NCBI GenBank assembly: GCA_017308595.1 | Contig: JAFKER010000005.1 | Location: 878,950 to 942,949 of the forward strand | Reading direction: 5' to 3' | Length of the DNA: 64,000 bases | From: Afipia sp. | Lineage (GTDB): Bacteria; Pseudomonadota; Alphaproteobacteria; Rhizobiales; Xanthobacteraceae | Shown: in pieces, positions 27,608-35,732 of the stretch | Numbering within the stretch: position 1 is the first letter of the stretch | Layout of the letters: each line of letters starts with the position of its first letter | The notes under the pieces: model-generated | What the model was told of the DNA's origin: nothing | The model's database searches: none | Seen by the model: only the letters and a program-made list of their open reading frames with translations | Program-made: the position numbers and the translations under genes

Positions 27608-28792
27608 CTATATCGCCTCGACCAGCGCCATGCCTTCGCCGCGCCAGTGACCGGCCCCGATCACCACAATCTGGGATGGTGCCTTGGACATTTCAATCTC
27701 GACCCCGGTGTTGTCATTGGCCGGGAACAGCGTGCCATGGGAGAGCGAAAGGGCTGCCAGCGCGACGCCGAGCGGAAACTGCGCTTCCATAACATGACCG
27801 AAGGCGCTGCCGGTGCTGCGGACAGGAATGTCGCGGTGTTTGTCCAGGAAGGCGCGTTCCTCGCCGGTCACGGGTGCTGCGCCGGTTGCGCCGGTAATGA
27901 TCGCGGCGTTCGAACCTGGCTTGAGTTTGGACCACAGACCGTCGAACGAGGTGGTGACATCGCCGGCAGTCTTGCGCCGTGCGTGGTCGGACACAACGTT
28001 GGTGAGCTTGGCGTAAGGCTTTGCCCCGCGCGCCAGCGCGTGCTCCTTGGACTCGATTACCAGAAATACGCCGCCGGAGCCGAGCGCAAAACCGCCCTCG
28101 CGTTCCCAGACCGGTTTGAACTTTCCTTTCAGGTTGAAATCGCCGAACTCATAGAGCATCAGCATTTCCTTCCGCTCGCTGTTCTGCGCAGCGCCGACAA
28201 GGGCAATGTCGCTCTGGCCCGACGCAATGCGCGCCAGCGCGATCCGTGCGGCATCGAATCCGGCTGCTTCTTCGCCCATGAATGTGCGGGACGAACCGGT
28301 CACGCCATGGACGATCGAAATGTTTCCGGCCAGCAGATTGGAAAGCTGCGCCAGAAACAGCGTCGGTCGCAGATCGTTCATCAGCCGTTCGTTGAACAGG
28401 GCGGGATCGGCGTTGCCTTGAATGCCGGAGTTGATGATCGACGCATCCACCGCGAGGTCGCGTTCCCCGCCGCCCGCGGCGACGATCATATCCATCCGCG
28501 ACAGGATTTCGGTGTTGCCTTTCACACCTGCAGAATCGAGCGCAAGACCGGCGGCATAGGTGCCGATGCGCTGCCAGGCTTCCATCTGACGCTGATCGCC
28601 TTTCTTTGGGATCTGCGCATCGAAGCTCAATTTCGTCATCGGATGGACGACGTAAGGGGCAAATGTCGTCTCGTCGACGTTCACCGTTTTCTTCGACAGC
28701 GCCTCCCAGTGCGCGTCCAGTCCTTCGCCGAGGGATGTCGCAAGACCGATACCTGTGATCCAGGCTTCACGCGATCTAGAAGTCTCAGTCAT
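27608..28792 (-). CDS. fabF2XL: Ketosynthase-like protein lacking the catalytic cysteine
   Basis: This 394-residue protein has the thiolase-fold features of KAS II (AWITGIGLATSLGEG at the start, GFALGSGGVFLVIES in the middle). Its active site is degenerate: the region of the cysteine reads VHGVTGSSRT at 161-170, that of the first histidine reads GATGAAP at 301-307, and only the second histidine, H333, is kept. There is no cysteine anywhere in the protein. It starts at 28792, overlapping the fabZ stop by eight bases. It resembles in principle the chain-length factors of type II polyketide synthases. The catalytic partner would be the fabF1 product. Confidence 0.85.
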   Translation of the reverse strand: MTETSRSREAWITGIGLATSLGEGLDAHWEALSKKTVNVDETTFAPYVVHPMTKLSFDAQIPKKGDQRQMEAWQRIGTYAAGLALDSAGVKGNTEILSRMDMIVAAGGGERDLAVDASIINSGIQGNADPALFNERLMNDLRPTLFLAQLSNLLAGNISIVHGVTGSSRTFMGEEAAGFDAARIALARIASGQSDIALVGAAQNSERKEMLMLYEFGDFNLKGKFKPVWEREGGFALGSGGVFLVIESKEHALARGAKPYAKLTNVVSDHARRKTAGDVTTSFDGLWSKLKPGSNAAIITGATGAAPVTGEERAFLDKHRDIPVRSTGSAFGHVMEAQFPLGVALAALSLSHGTLFPANDNTGVEIEMSKAPSQIVVIGAGHWRGEGMALVEAI

Positions 28793-29255
28793 GAGCGACC
28801 TGTTCAGGAAAACCGATCCGCTTTGCCACTGCTTCCATGTGGACACGCAGATCGGGATGCGGGAATGGGGTGTGACGGAACGTCAGCGTTGCGTTGCACT
28901 TGAGCTTGCCGTTAACGCGGACCTTCGCGTCGGTCACAGCAAAGCCCGAGCCGTCATGGACCAGACTTGCGTCGATCGCCAACAACTCGCCGGGCTTCAC
29001 GAAGTCGCGCATCTTGGCCTCCTTGACGCTGGCGAGGAAGGGCATGCGATCGAACTTCAGAAGTGCGATCAGAAGCCAGCCCGAGGTTTGCGCCATGGCT
29101 TCGGTCAGGAGCACGCCCGGCATCAGCGGATAGCCGGGGAAGTGTCCTTCAAACACAGGGCTGGCCTCAGGCACTTGCGACTCGACACTAATGGTTCGCT
29201 TACCGAGATCGAGATCGGTAATGCGGTCCACCATCTGGAAGTATTCGAGCTGCAT
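28785..29255 (-). CDS. fabZXL: 3-Hydroxyacyl-ACP dehydratase of the very-long-chain cluster
   Basis: The 156-residue hot-dog-fold protein has catalytic H38 and E52 in FEGHFPGYPLMPGVLL-TEAMAQ. It should dehydrate 3-hydroxyacyl-AcpXL during elongation. The frame extends upstream across acpXL, but MQLEYFQMVDRI at 29255 is the natural start, eleven bases after the acpXL stop. It overlaps fabF2 by eight bases, which implies tight coupling. Confidence 0.88.
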   Translation of the reverse strand: MQLEYFQMVDRITDLDLGKRTISVESQVPEASPVFEGHFPGYPLMPGVLLTEAMAQTSGWLLIALLKFDRMPFLASVKEAKMRDFVKPGELLAIDASLVHDGSGFAVTDAKVRVNGKLKCNATLTFRHTPFPHPDLRVHMEAVAKRIGFPEQVAHD

Positions 29256-29266
29256 GGCCGGGCGCG

Positions 29267-29548
29267 TCAGGCGCCCTTGGCGGCGACCAGTTCGTCGATG
29301 CGCGCGCTGAGATTCTTCAGGACAAAGTACTGCTCGGTCGTCGCCTTGCCGTCGTTGACCTCCTGGGTCCACTTTTCCAGCGGGAGCTTGATACCGAACG
29401 CCTTGTCGATGGCGAAAGCGATGTCGAGGAAGTCGAGGCTGTCGATGCCAAGATCGTCGATTGCGTGGCTTTCCGGGGTGATCGTGTCGCGGGGAATGTC
29501 GCACGTTTCCGCAATGATCGTGGCGACCTGATCGAATGTAGAGGACAT
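29267..29548 (-). CDS. acpXL: Acyl carrier protein AcpXL
   Basis: This 93-residue carrier has the 4'-phosphopantetheine attachment serine S37 in [13 protein letters not shown]. Specialised rhizobial AcpXL proteins carry the very long hydroxy acyl chain used on lipid A. They are longer than housekeeping AcpP and have a charged C-terminal half, as here ([11 protein letters not shown]). I start at MSSTFDQV. It is the first gene of the minus-strand cluster; AAAGG in the leader serves as ribosome-binding site, and the promoter should lie in 29549-29707. Confidence 0.9.
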   Translation of the reverse strand: MSSTFDQVATIIAETCDIPRDTITPESHAIDDLGIDSLDFLDIAFAIDKAFGIKLPLEKWTQEVNDGKATTEQYFVLKNLSARIDELVAAKGA

Positions 29549-29707
29549 GCTAAGCCTTTGATATTTATTAGAGAATGCCACTTCTGGCGCGGATCGCTGG
29601 CCTGGAATTATGCCGCGATCCGATTGGGACGGGTTGAATCCCCGTATAACGGAGCGATGACCTGAGTTCAATGGCGCTGCAAGAAGGGGAAGATGCGGAT
29701 TTCCGGG

Positions 29708-30001
29708 CTAATTCGGGCGAATCAGTTCGACTTTCTGCGTTGAAATATGGGCACAATCGCGCCGGCCCATCAGGACGCAATCCTGGGTATTGCGCAGGTC
29801 GGCCAAGGCTATCGCGAGCCATACGCCGACGCTCGTCAACAGGGCCGTAAAGATGATCGCGGCCGCATTGGCGACCATCCGCTGCCGGTAATCGTCTGAG
29901 CTCTCGCTCGCGCGCTCGAACCGGGACAGGTCGGGCGCCGCAGCCAGCGGCGTATGGGTGCGGGGGCGAAATTTCAGAACGCGATGTTCGCCGTCAATCA
30001 T
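29708..30001 (-). CDS. Small single-span membrane protein of unknown function
   Basis: The 97-residue product has a polar N-terminal half rich in Arg (VLKFRPRTHTPLAAAPDL), one membrane helix (AAAIIFTALLTSVGVWLAIA), and a polar tail with two cysteines (DCVLMGRRDCAH). I start at MIDGEHRV, 30001; an upstream in-frame start is possible. It precedes acpXL in the same direction, but about 160 bases separate them. The family is not recognised. Confidence 0.65.
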   Translation of the reverse strand: MIDGEHRVLKFRPRTHTPLAAAPDLSRFERASESSDDYRQRMVANAAAIIFTALLTSVGVWLAIALADLRNTQDCVLMGRRDCAHISTQKVELIRPN

Positions 30002-30209
30002 CGATAGCGTTCCTAAACAGCGTGCTTGGATTCGCCCAGTAGGCGCGTCCAGCAATACGATAGTCCGGTGATGTCAAAAAGGATAGGAGGAACCATGCTC
30101 GGTGAGCAGGTCTCGATCGTGCCAATCCCCGAAAAGTGATTGATGGCCGGTGTCATCAGGCGTGGCAGGTCCGATAAGTTCCTTCGACAATTCACCGGAG
30201 TGCCGCCAA

Positions 30210-30833
30210 ATGGCCACTAAACGCGAACCGATCCTTGTGCCTGTCCCAATTCTGTCGCTGCGGCCGACCCAGATGACCGTTGGCATGCGGGAGGTTGGCG
30301 AAAAACGTAAACGATGGCGCGCACACAAATCGAAAAAGAAGGCTGAGCTGCTTGGCCGTCATATGATCCCGGTCGTGGTTGGGCCTGACAAGCGGAATTA
30401 CGTCATCGATCATCATCACTTGGCGCGTGCGCTTCACGAGGAAGGTGAAAAGGAAGTCCTCGTCTCGGTGATTGCGGATCTGACGATGGTCGACCGCAAG
30501 GCGTTCTGGGTCGTGCTCGACAACCATCGCTGGGTCTATCCCTACGATGCGAAAGGCGAGCGTCACGACTACAGCAAATTGCCCAAAGATGTGACGGGCC
30601 TGAAGAACGACCCGTTTCGCAGTCTTGCTGGCGAACTTCGCCGCGCCGGAGGTTTCGCCAAGGACACGACGCCGTTCAGCGAATTTCTCTGGGCGGACTT
30701 CTTGCGCCGAAGAATGTCGCGCAAAATAGTCGAAGGTGATTTCGCAAAGGCCATAGAGCAGGCGCTGTCTCTTGGTAAGAGCAAGGACGCCATCTATCTG
30801 CCCGGCTGGTGTGGACCGGCGAGTGATGACTAG
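30210..30833 (+). CDS. ParB-like protein of the ParBc_2 type
   Basis: The 207-residue protein fits the ParBc_2 family (putative ParB-like nuclease), not chromosomal ParB. It shows VPVPILSLRPTQMTVGMREV, a basic stretch KRKRWRAHKSKKK, and the core YVIDHHHLARALHEEG, where the Asp-His-His-His cluster is the likely metal or active site. I use the ATG at 30210 (MATKREP); an upstream start would add 20 residues without similarity. There is no ParA, and no helix-turn-helix was noticed. The function is unknown. It is divergent from the small membrane protein gene and converges on mgtC. Confidence 0.75.
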   Translation: MATKREPILVPVPILSLRPTQMTVGMREVGEKRKRWRAHKSKKKAELLGRHMIPVVVGPDKRNYVIDHHHLARALHEEGEKEVLVSVIADLTMVDRKAFWVVLDNHRWVYPYDAKGERHDYSKLPKDVTGLKNDPFRSLAGELRRAGGFAKDTTPFSEFLWADFLRRRMSRKIVEGDFAKAIEQALSLGKSKDAIYLPGWCGPASDD

Positions 30834-30856
30834 GCGTTGTGCACGCCGCGCTAGTC
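30828..30856. terminator. Inverted repeat joining the stops of the ParB-like and mgtC genes
   Basis: GACTAGGCG pairs with CGC-G-CTAGTC (one bulged G) across an eleven-base loop region. It contains the TAG of the ParB-like gene and the stop of mgtC on the other strand. There is no U-run, so terminator function is uncertain. Confidence 0.3.
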
Positions 30857-31315
30857 CTGCGAAGTGCTGTCGGGGTTAACCCCGAAAATACGATGCAGCG
30901 CGCGTTCGACGGGACCACCTAGAACAAGGAGCAGCAGTGCAATCGCAAGAGCGACGATCACCAGCCGCCACAGTCCGAGTCCGCACACGATCCCGATGCA
31001 TGCGGTGAACCAGACACAGGCAGCGCTGGTGAGACCTTTCACTTTTGACTGATCGGCGTGGACGATCACGCCCGCGCCGAGAAAGCCGATGCCGGTCAGC
31101 AAGCCCTGAATGATGCGGCTTGTTGCGTCGGACAGCCGGCCCGCCTCGAGAGCTGCCGGATTGGCAAGCAGCACCACAGTCGCGGTGGCAAGGCCTACGA
31201 GGCCCAAGGTGCGAAGACCAATCGGCTTTCCATGTAAATCCCGATTGAGGCCAATAATTCCCGACGCCAGCGTCGCAACGCCGAGCCGCAAAGTAATGTC
31301 CCACCAGTCGAGCAA
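30851..31315 (-). CDS. MgtC/SapB family inner-membrane protein
   Basis: The 154-residue protein consists largely of hydrophobic segments with the family pattern GIIGLNRDLHGKPIGLRTLGLVGLATA and GLLTGIGFLGAGVIV. MgtC proteins are linked to growth at low Mg2+ and to control of the F-type ATPase in pathogens; the short form here lacks the C-terminal soluble domain of Salmonella MgtC. It starts 26 bases after the AhpD-like gene on the same strand and may share its transcript. Confidence 0.82.
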   Translation of the reverse strand: MLDWWDITLRLGVATLASGIIGLNRDLHGKPIGLRTLGLVGLATATVVLLANPAALEAGRLSDATSRIIQGLLTGIGFLGAGVIVHADQSKVKGLTSAACVWFTACIGIVCGLGLWRLVIVALAIALLLLVLGGPVERALHRIFGVNPDSTSQD

Positions 31316-31341
31316 TGCGATCCCCTTTTCGATCCGGCTTG

Positions 31342-31923
31342 TCAGGCCTTCGGTACGCGCCCCATCATATAGAATTCGTCGTTCGGACGCATGTCGGTCA
31401 GGCTCGCCATACGGTTTGACAGCGCGAAGAATGCCGCTATTGCCGCGATGTCCCAGATGTCGTCATCGCTGAATCCATGCCCGCGCAAGATCTCGAAATC
31501 CTGCGGTGACGTCTTTTGTGCTTCGAGGCAGACCTTCACTGCGAAGTCCAGCATGGCGCGCTGGCGCGGCGTGATGTCGGCCTTGCGATAGTTGTTGGCG
31601 ATTTGGTCGGCGAGCAACGGATTTTTGGCGCGAATGCGCAGTATGGCGCCGTGCGAGACAACGCAATAATGGCATTGATTGGCCGCGCTGGTCGCGACCA
31701 CGATCATTTCACGCTCGGCTTTGCTGAGCCCGCCGTCTTTCTCCATCACGGCGTCGTTATAAGCAAAGAACGCCCTGAATTCGTCAGGACGATGAGCCAG
31801 CGCCAGAAATACGTTTGGAACGAAACCTGATTTCTCCTGGACCCCGAGAATGCGCGTGCGGATATCATCCGGCAGGCTGTCGAGCGCGGGAACGGGAAAG
31901 CGGCTGATGGGCGGTGTGGTCAT
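31342..31923 (-). CDS. Peroxidase-related AhpD/carboxymuconolactone decarboxylase-like protein
   Basis: This 193-residue all-helical protein has the AhpD redox motif in NQCHYCVVSHG, with the Cys-x-x-Cys pair and a nearby histidine, within a conserved SKAEREMIVVATS context. It should act as an alkylhydroperoxidase-type thiol reductant. I begin at MTTPPISRF, 31923. The family subgroup is usually annotated as peroxidase-related enzyme. Its electron donor is unknown. It lies about 110 bases after the HerA-like gene on the same strand. Confidence 0.82.
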   Translation of the reverse strand: MTTPPISRFPVPALDSLPDDIRTRILGVQEKSGFVPNVFLALAHRPDEFRAFFAYNDAVMEKDGGLSKAEREMIVVATSAANQCHYCVVSHGAILRIRAKNPLLADQIANNYRKADITPRQRAMLDFAVKVCLEAQKTSPQDFEILRGHGFSDDDIWDIAAIAAFFALSNRMASLTDMRPNDEFYMMGRVPKA

Positions 31924-32032
31924 ACAAGGGTCCAGTTCAGGCAGCGGAATGTCTGCATGGACCATAATCGAGGATGGCACCGGCGCAAAGCATTGGCCGG
32001 TGCAAGGCAGTCTTACGCGAGAGCCTGGACGA

Positions 32033-33793
32033 TCAGCGCAATGGCTTCTTTAACAGCGAGAATCGGTCGGGATCGAGACCGAGCGAAGGCTGTAGCATCG
32101 GCGCTTCCGAAACCCGTGGTATCGGACGATCAATCGCGCCACGGTCGAACGTCGGATCGTTCGGCGTTTCGCGATGAGATGTTGCACCGCGCCACCGCTC
32201 CAGTACGGAGCTGACGAAATTGATGTCATGACCGTTGAAGGCCGTGGGCGTGGCGGTGATGGTGGCCTCGCTGCGTGGCAACTGGTGCGGAGGAACTTCC
32301 TTGAAACGCAGCCGGGTCGGCAAGGCGACGCCTTCGCCGAAAGCGAGCACTTCACGGGTACCGAGCGAGGGTACGAATGACAGAAGGTTGGCCGCTGCAT
32401 CCGAGACCGCAGAGCGCAGCAAGGCCTGGTCGCGATCGTTTGCGAGCCGCATCGCGAACAACGTGTTGCACTGGGAGATGATCGTTGCATCCAGTTCCGC
32501 CGGACGCTGCGTGATCAGCGCAAGATGGACGCCATACTTGCGGCCTTCCTTGGCGATGCGCGAGACAGCCTTGCGCGTCGGCCCGAAACCGACACCCCGG
32601 TCTGCCGATGCATATCTGTGTGCTTCCTCGCATACAAAAAGCAGAGGTGAGGCGCCATCGCTCCAGAGGCCGAAATCGAATGCCATGCGGCACAGAACCG
32701 ACACGACGGAATCGACAACTTCGGCCGGGAAGCCCGCGAGTTGCATGACGGTCATCGGCCTGCCGTTCGCGGGCATCCGGAACAAATAGCTGATGACTTC
32801 GGCCATCGTATCGCCGCCGACATTGGCATTCTCGAACATGAAGGCGTAGCGCGGATCGTTCTTGACGGTCTCGATCCTGGAAATCAGCTTGTGATAGACG
32901 ATACGCGAGGAGCGGTTTTCAAGCTTGCCCATGCGCTCGTCGATCAATGAAATCAGGTCGACCAGCCGATAGGGAACGGGCGTGTCGGCGGTGTAGCCGA
33001 CGGTTTTGGGATCGACGCGTTTGAGGCCAACGCGATCCGCGGACTGATATTGAGTGTAGGTCGCCTTGGCGACGGGAATGAGTTCAACGAGGACCTCGAG
33101 CTCCTCGGGAACACCGGGCCGTCCGCCGAAAATCACATCGACGAACTCTTCAAAATTGAACAGCCAGAACGGTAGCTTCAGATTTCGCGGGTTAAGGACC
33201 AGCGACTTGTCGCCAAAGCAGCGTCCGTATTCGTTGTGGACGTCGAGCAAGAATACGCGCAGGTTTGGTCGGACGCGCAGAACTTCGTTCAGCAGCAATG
33301 AGACGCCGCTGGATTTGCCGACGCCAGTCGAGCCCAGCACGGCGAAGTGTTTGCTGAGCATATCCTCGACATCGACATAGGCAACGACGGAGGGATCCTG
33401 TTGCAGCGTGCCGATGTTGATCTGTTCGGCTTTCGACGGTGCATACACGGTGCGCAATTGCTGGTTGGTCAGAACGTCCACCGGGTCACCAATGGTCGGA
33501 TAGCTCGTGACGCCGCGCTGGAAGCGGCCCGAAGGGCCGGCCGCGATCTCACCGAGCAGGTCGACGGAGGCAATTGCGATGTAGTTATCCGTGGGCGGCA
33601 GGTTTTCGCGGCTCACCTCGGTGATCATCGCAACGATGATGGTTGTGGCGGTGCGAATGCCGAAGAACTGACCGACCGTGGCCCGGACATTGGAATCGTT
33701 AATCTGGCTTGTCGTGATCAGGCCGACGCGCGCCATCGAACCGCGCACAGAGATGACGCGTCCGAGCGAGGCTGGCTGTGGTGAAGTCAACAT
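32033..33793 (-). CDS. HerA-like ATPase
   Basis: The 586-residue protein has an N-terminal HAS-barrel-like domain, Walker A GSTGVGKS at 154-161, a Walker B-type LLFVCEEAHRY and the later TQRPAELDATIISQCNTLFAM sensor region, all typical of HerA/FtsK-type ATPases. Archaeal HerA works with NurA in DNA end resection; in bacteria these ATPases occur alone or in defence pairs. No nuclease gene is next to it, so it seems to be the stand-alone type. I start at ATG 33793 (MLTSPQPASLGR). It is the first gene of a possible run with the AhpD-like gene. Confidence 0.82.
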   Translation of the reverse strand: MLTSPQPASLGRVISVRGSMARVGLITTSQINDSNVRATVGQFFGIRTATTIIVAMITEVSRENLPPTDNYIAIASVDLLGEIAAGPSGRFQRGVTSYPTIGDPVDVLTNQQLRTVYAPSKAEQINIGTLQQDPSVVAYVDVEDMLSKHFAVLGSTGVGKSSGVSLLLNEVLRVRPNLRVFLLDVHNEYGRCFGDKSLVLNPRNLKLPFWLFNFEEFVDVIFGGRPGVPEELEVLVELIPVAKATYTQYQSADRVGLKRVDPKTVGYTADTPVPYRLVDLISLIDERMGKLENRSSRIVYHKLISRIETVKNDPRYAFMFENANVGGDTMAEVISYLFRMPANGRPMTVMQLAGFPAEVVDSVVSVLCRMAFDFGLWSDGASPLLFVCEEAHRYASADRGVGFGPTRKAVSRIAKEGRKYGVHLALITQRPAELDATIISQCNTLFAMRLANDRDQALLRSAVSDAAANLLSFVPSLGTREVLAFGEGVALPTRLRFKEVPPHQLPRSEATITATPTAFNGHDINFVSSVLERWRGATSHRETPNDPTFDRGAIDRPIPRVSEAPMLQPSLGLDPDRFSLLKKPLR

Positions 33794-34191
33794 AGATGAC
33801 CTGTCTTGAAGGGCTGATTTTCTTCGACTGTACAAAGGCTTGTTGCAAGAATTGTTAAGCGTCGCCGGGACTTTGCGCGCTTCCGCGGAGGTCGCCGGAG
33901 CGACAGCGAGTGCCCAGCATGAGCTAAGACCAGATTATTCAAGGGGTATTTGTATATTGGATGATGATTGCGGGAGTTCGCGCTGTTGGAGAATTAAGCG
34001 TCTGTTTACCCTGCGCCATTGATGGCAGCTTTCAGCGGGAGCCAAATTGTCGGCCTAGGTGCGGGACGAGGCGCATTTCTGTTGCGGTTGACTAGATCAG
34101 GGGACAGCGCCATAAGGGCGAACCGCGAACGGGATTGGCATTTCGCTTTTACAGCGATTGTGAAAATCATCTGATAAGCGGTTGAAATCAT
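33794..34191. other. Intergenic region before tRNA-Gln, no gene seen
   Basis: About 400 bases between the herA-type gene start and the tRNA hold no credible coding frame. The part nearest 33793 must contain the promoter of the minus-strand gene and the part nearest 34191 that of the tRNA. No repeat or RNA element was recognised. Confidence 0.6.
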
Positions 34192-34265
34192 TGGGGAATG
34201 GTGTAACGGTAGCACAACAGACTCTGACTCTGTTTGTCTAGGTTCGAATCCTAGTTCCCCAGCCA
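34192..34265 (+). tRNA. tRNA-Gln (anticodon CUG)
   Basis: The sequence folds into a full cloverleaf. The acceptor TGGGGAA pairs with TTCCCCA, the anticodon stem ACAGA pairs with TCTGT around loop CTCTGAC, and the T-arm is CTAGG-TTCGAAT-CCTAG. The anticodon, read at loop positions 3-5, is CTG, which decodes CAG glutamine codons. The discriminator base is G and CCA is encoded. No duplicate of its 3' end was seen in the window, so there is no sign of integration here. Confidence 0.96.
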
Positions 34266-34611
34266 GCCTGAAAATCAGAGAACATTCTTCCTGCGCGATA
34301 GACCCGCCGGTCAACGGCAGGTCCTCTTTAACATCGCCGAGTCTCTGGAGGGGCGATGTTCGAACCTTCCGCTCGAAAGCTTCCGGAGGTCGCCGGCGAT
34401 CTCCTGAAAATTCCCGTTTTTCGGAGTCTCGGGTTAGAGACGGGAGAATGAGCCCACGCGCGGTGGGTATGGTTCTTGAGTTAGTGCACCAAGCTGAACT
34501 TGGCGCGCTATCACTTACTAACACTTCGGGTTTACTTGCGCACGTTGCGTTATCAGTCGTGCTTGTTGCGAAACGATGGCTGAAACTTCGCGGCTTGTTC
34601 TGTCGGAGACA
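34266..34611. other. Intergenic region after tRNA-Gln, no gene seen
   Basis: No credible gene lies here. A minus-strand frame crosses the tRNA and part of this stretch, but it is the antisense of the tRNA. A probable tRNA terminator is listed separately. Confidence 0.6.
34301..34329 (+). terminator. Probable terminator for tRNA-Gln
   Basis: GACCCGCCG pairs with CGGCAGGTC around GTCAA, with one mismatch, and CTCTTT follows. It lies 35 bases after the tRNA end. Confidence 0.4.
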
Positions 34612-35454
34612 TCAGGCTCGGTCTTCAACCTTCGCTAGTATGCCAATCGTCCGAAGCTTTTGATCCGGATGATTCATCAGCGCGCTTGCGATTTCACCGC
34701 GCATTTCAACTGGCGTGTTCTCCACCGCGAGGCGAAACCAGGGCAGCGCTTCATCGGTTTGTCCGCGATCAAGCAAAAGCTGTCCGTAGCGATACTGCCC
34801 ACGAAAATCCCCGGCATCTGCGGAGCGGCGATACCATCGGATCGATTCCGCCATATTCTGTCGACATCCCCATCCGTTCTCGTAGCAGAGCCCGATCATA
34901 TTCAGGGATTTCATGTGATTTTGCGCGACAGCTTTCGTGAAAAGATCGAAAGCCTTGTCGGGATCGCGCGCAGTCCCTTTGCCCTCAAGCAAGAGCAAGC
35001 CAAGATTGAATTGCGCCCAGTCGAATGATTTCTCCGCAGCCTCGCGGTAACATTCCACAGCTTTCGCATAATCGATCGGCGTGCCCCAGCCGCGCTCGTG
35101 GCAACGGCCAAGCATGTTGATCGCGTCGGGGCGCTTGCTGAGTGCAGCGATGCAGAACCAGCGGAAGGCAGCTCCAGGATCGCGACGCGTACCATAGCCA
35201 TCAAGCTGCATCTGAGCCCAGTGCAGTTGAGCATCGATGTTTCCGGAGGTAGCAGCTGCATAAATCCAGCGCGCGGCTTCTTCCGGACTTTTGTTAAGTG
35301 CAGCCTGCCATTCTTCGCTACTGAGTTTTTCGAGCCGACTGCCGTAGAGCGGTTCGCCGATTGGCCGACTCTTCCGGCGTTTTCCGAAAAAGCGAAAGAG
35401 GTTGAAATGTCTCAGCGTGAGTCGTGACACAGCATGGTACCTTTGAAATCGCAT
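34612..35454 (-). CDS. Sel1-repeat protein next to iron uptake genes
   Basis: This 280-residue protein holds about five Sel1-like repeats, visible as AGLYxxGxG-type units: WAQMQLDGYGTRRDPGAAF, MLGRCHERGWGTPIDYAKA, LGLLLLEGKGTARDPDKAF and MIGLCYENGWGCRQNMAES. Such solenoids bind other proteins. I use the ATG at 35454; an upstream TTG at 35505 would add 17 residues. A Sel1 protein also accompanies piuA-piuC in pseudomonads (the PA4514-PA4516 region, from memory), so a role in siderophore or iron uptake is plausible. It is divergent from the receptor gene. Confidence 0.78.
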   Translation of the reverse strand: MRFQRYHAVSRLTLRHFNLFRFFGKRRKSRPIGEPLYGSRLEKLSSEEWQAALNKSPEEAARWIYAAATSGNIDAQLHWAQMQLDGYGTRRDPGAAFRWFCIAALSKRPDAINMLGRCHERGWGTPIDYAKAVECYREAAEKSFDWAQFNLGLLLLEGKGTARDPDKAFDLFTKAVAQNHMKSLNMIGLCYENGWGCRQNMAESIRWYRRSADAGDFRGQYRYGQLLLDRGQTDEALPWFRLAVENTPVEMRGEIASALMNHPDQKLRTIGILAKVEDRA

Positions 35455-35466
35455 CCATCGCGATTT
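35446..35466. promoter_or_regulatory. Inverted repeat at the Sel1 gene start
   Basis: AAATCGC and GCGATTT flank a seven-base spacer and overlap the chosen ATG of the Sel1 gene. It could be an operator in the divergent region shared with the iron receptor. It does not match the Irr or Fur consensus as I know them. Confidence 0.3.
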
Positions 35467-35732
35467 AGTAGCGACAATGTAACGCGGATGATTGCGCCGC
35501 GACAATGCGTAGCACGTCGCGTGATGACGGTTCTACGCGCGCAGATCAAATCGATGCAGCGATGTTTAAACCGTTGTACTCCAGCGCAAAATCGAAACTG
35601 CATGAATTGATTGCGGATGAAGTTTGATTTTTCGGTACGCGAATTTGGATGTGTTCTAGTTTTGGGGTAATTGCGTTCATCGTGTGGCTCCCGCCAATAC
35701 AAACTCAAGAATGAAATGGGGGCTTTGCGACT

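Noticed and set aside
34006-34524. Minus-strand ORF of 172 residues containing LGFEPRQTESESVVLPL
   Set aside because: It is the antisense translation of tRNA-Gln and its flanks; this peptide is a known annotation artefact over tRNA genes.
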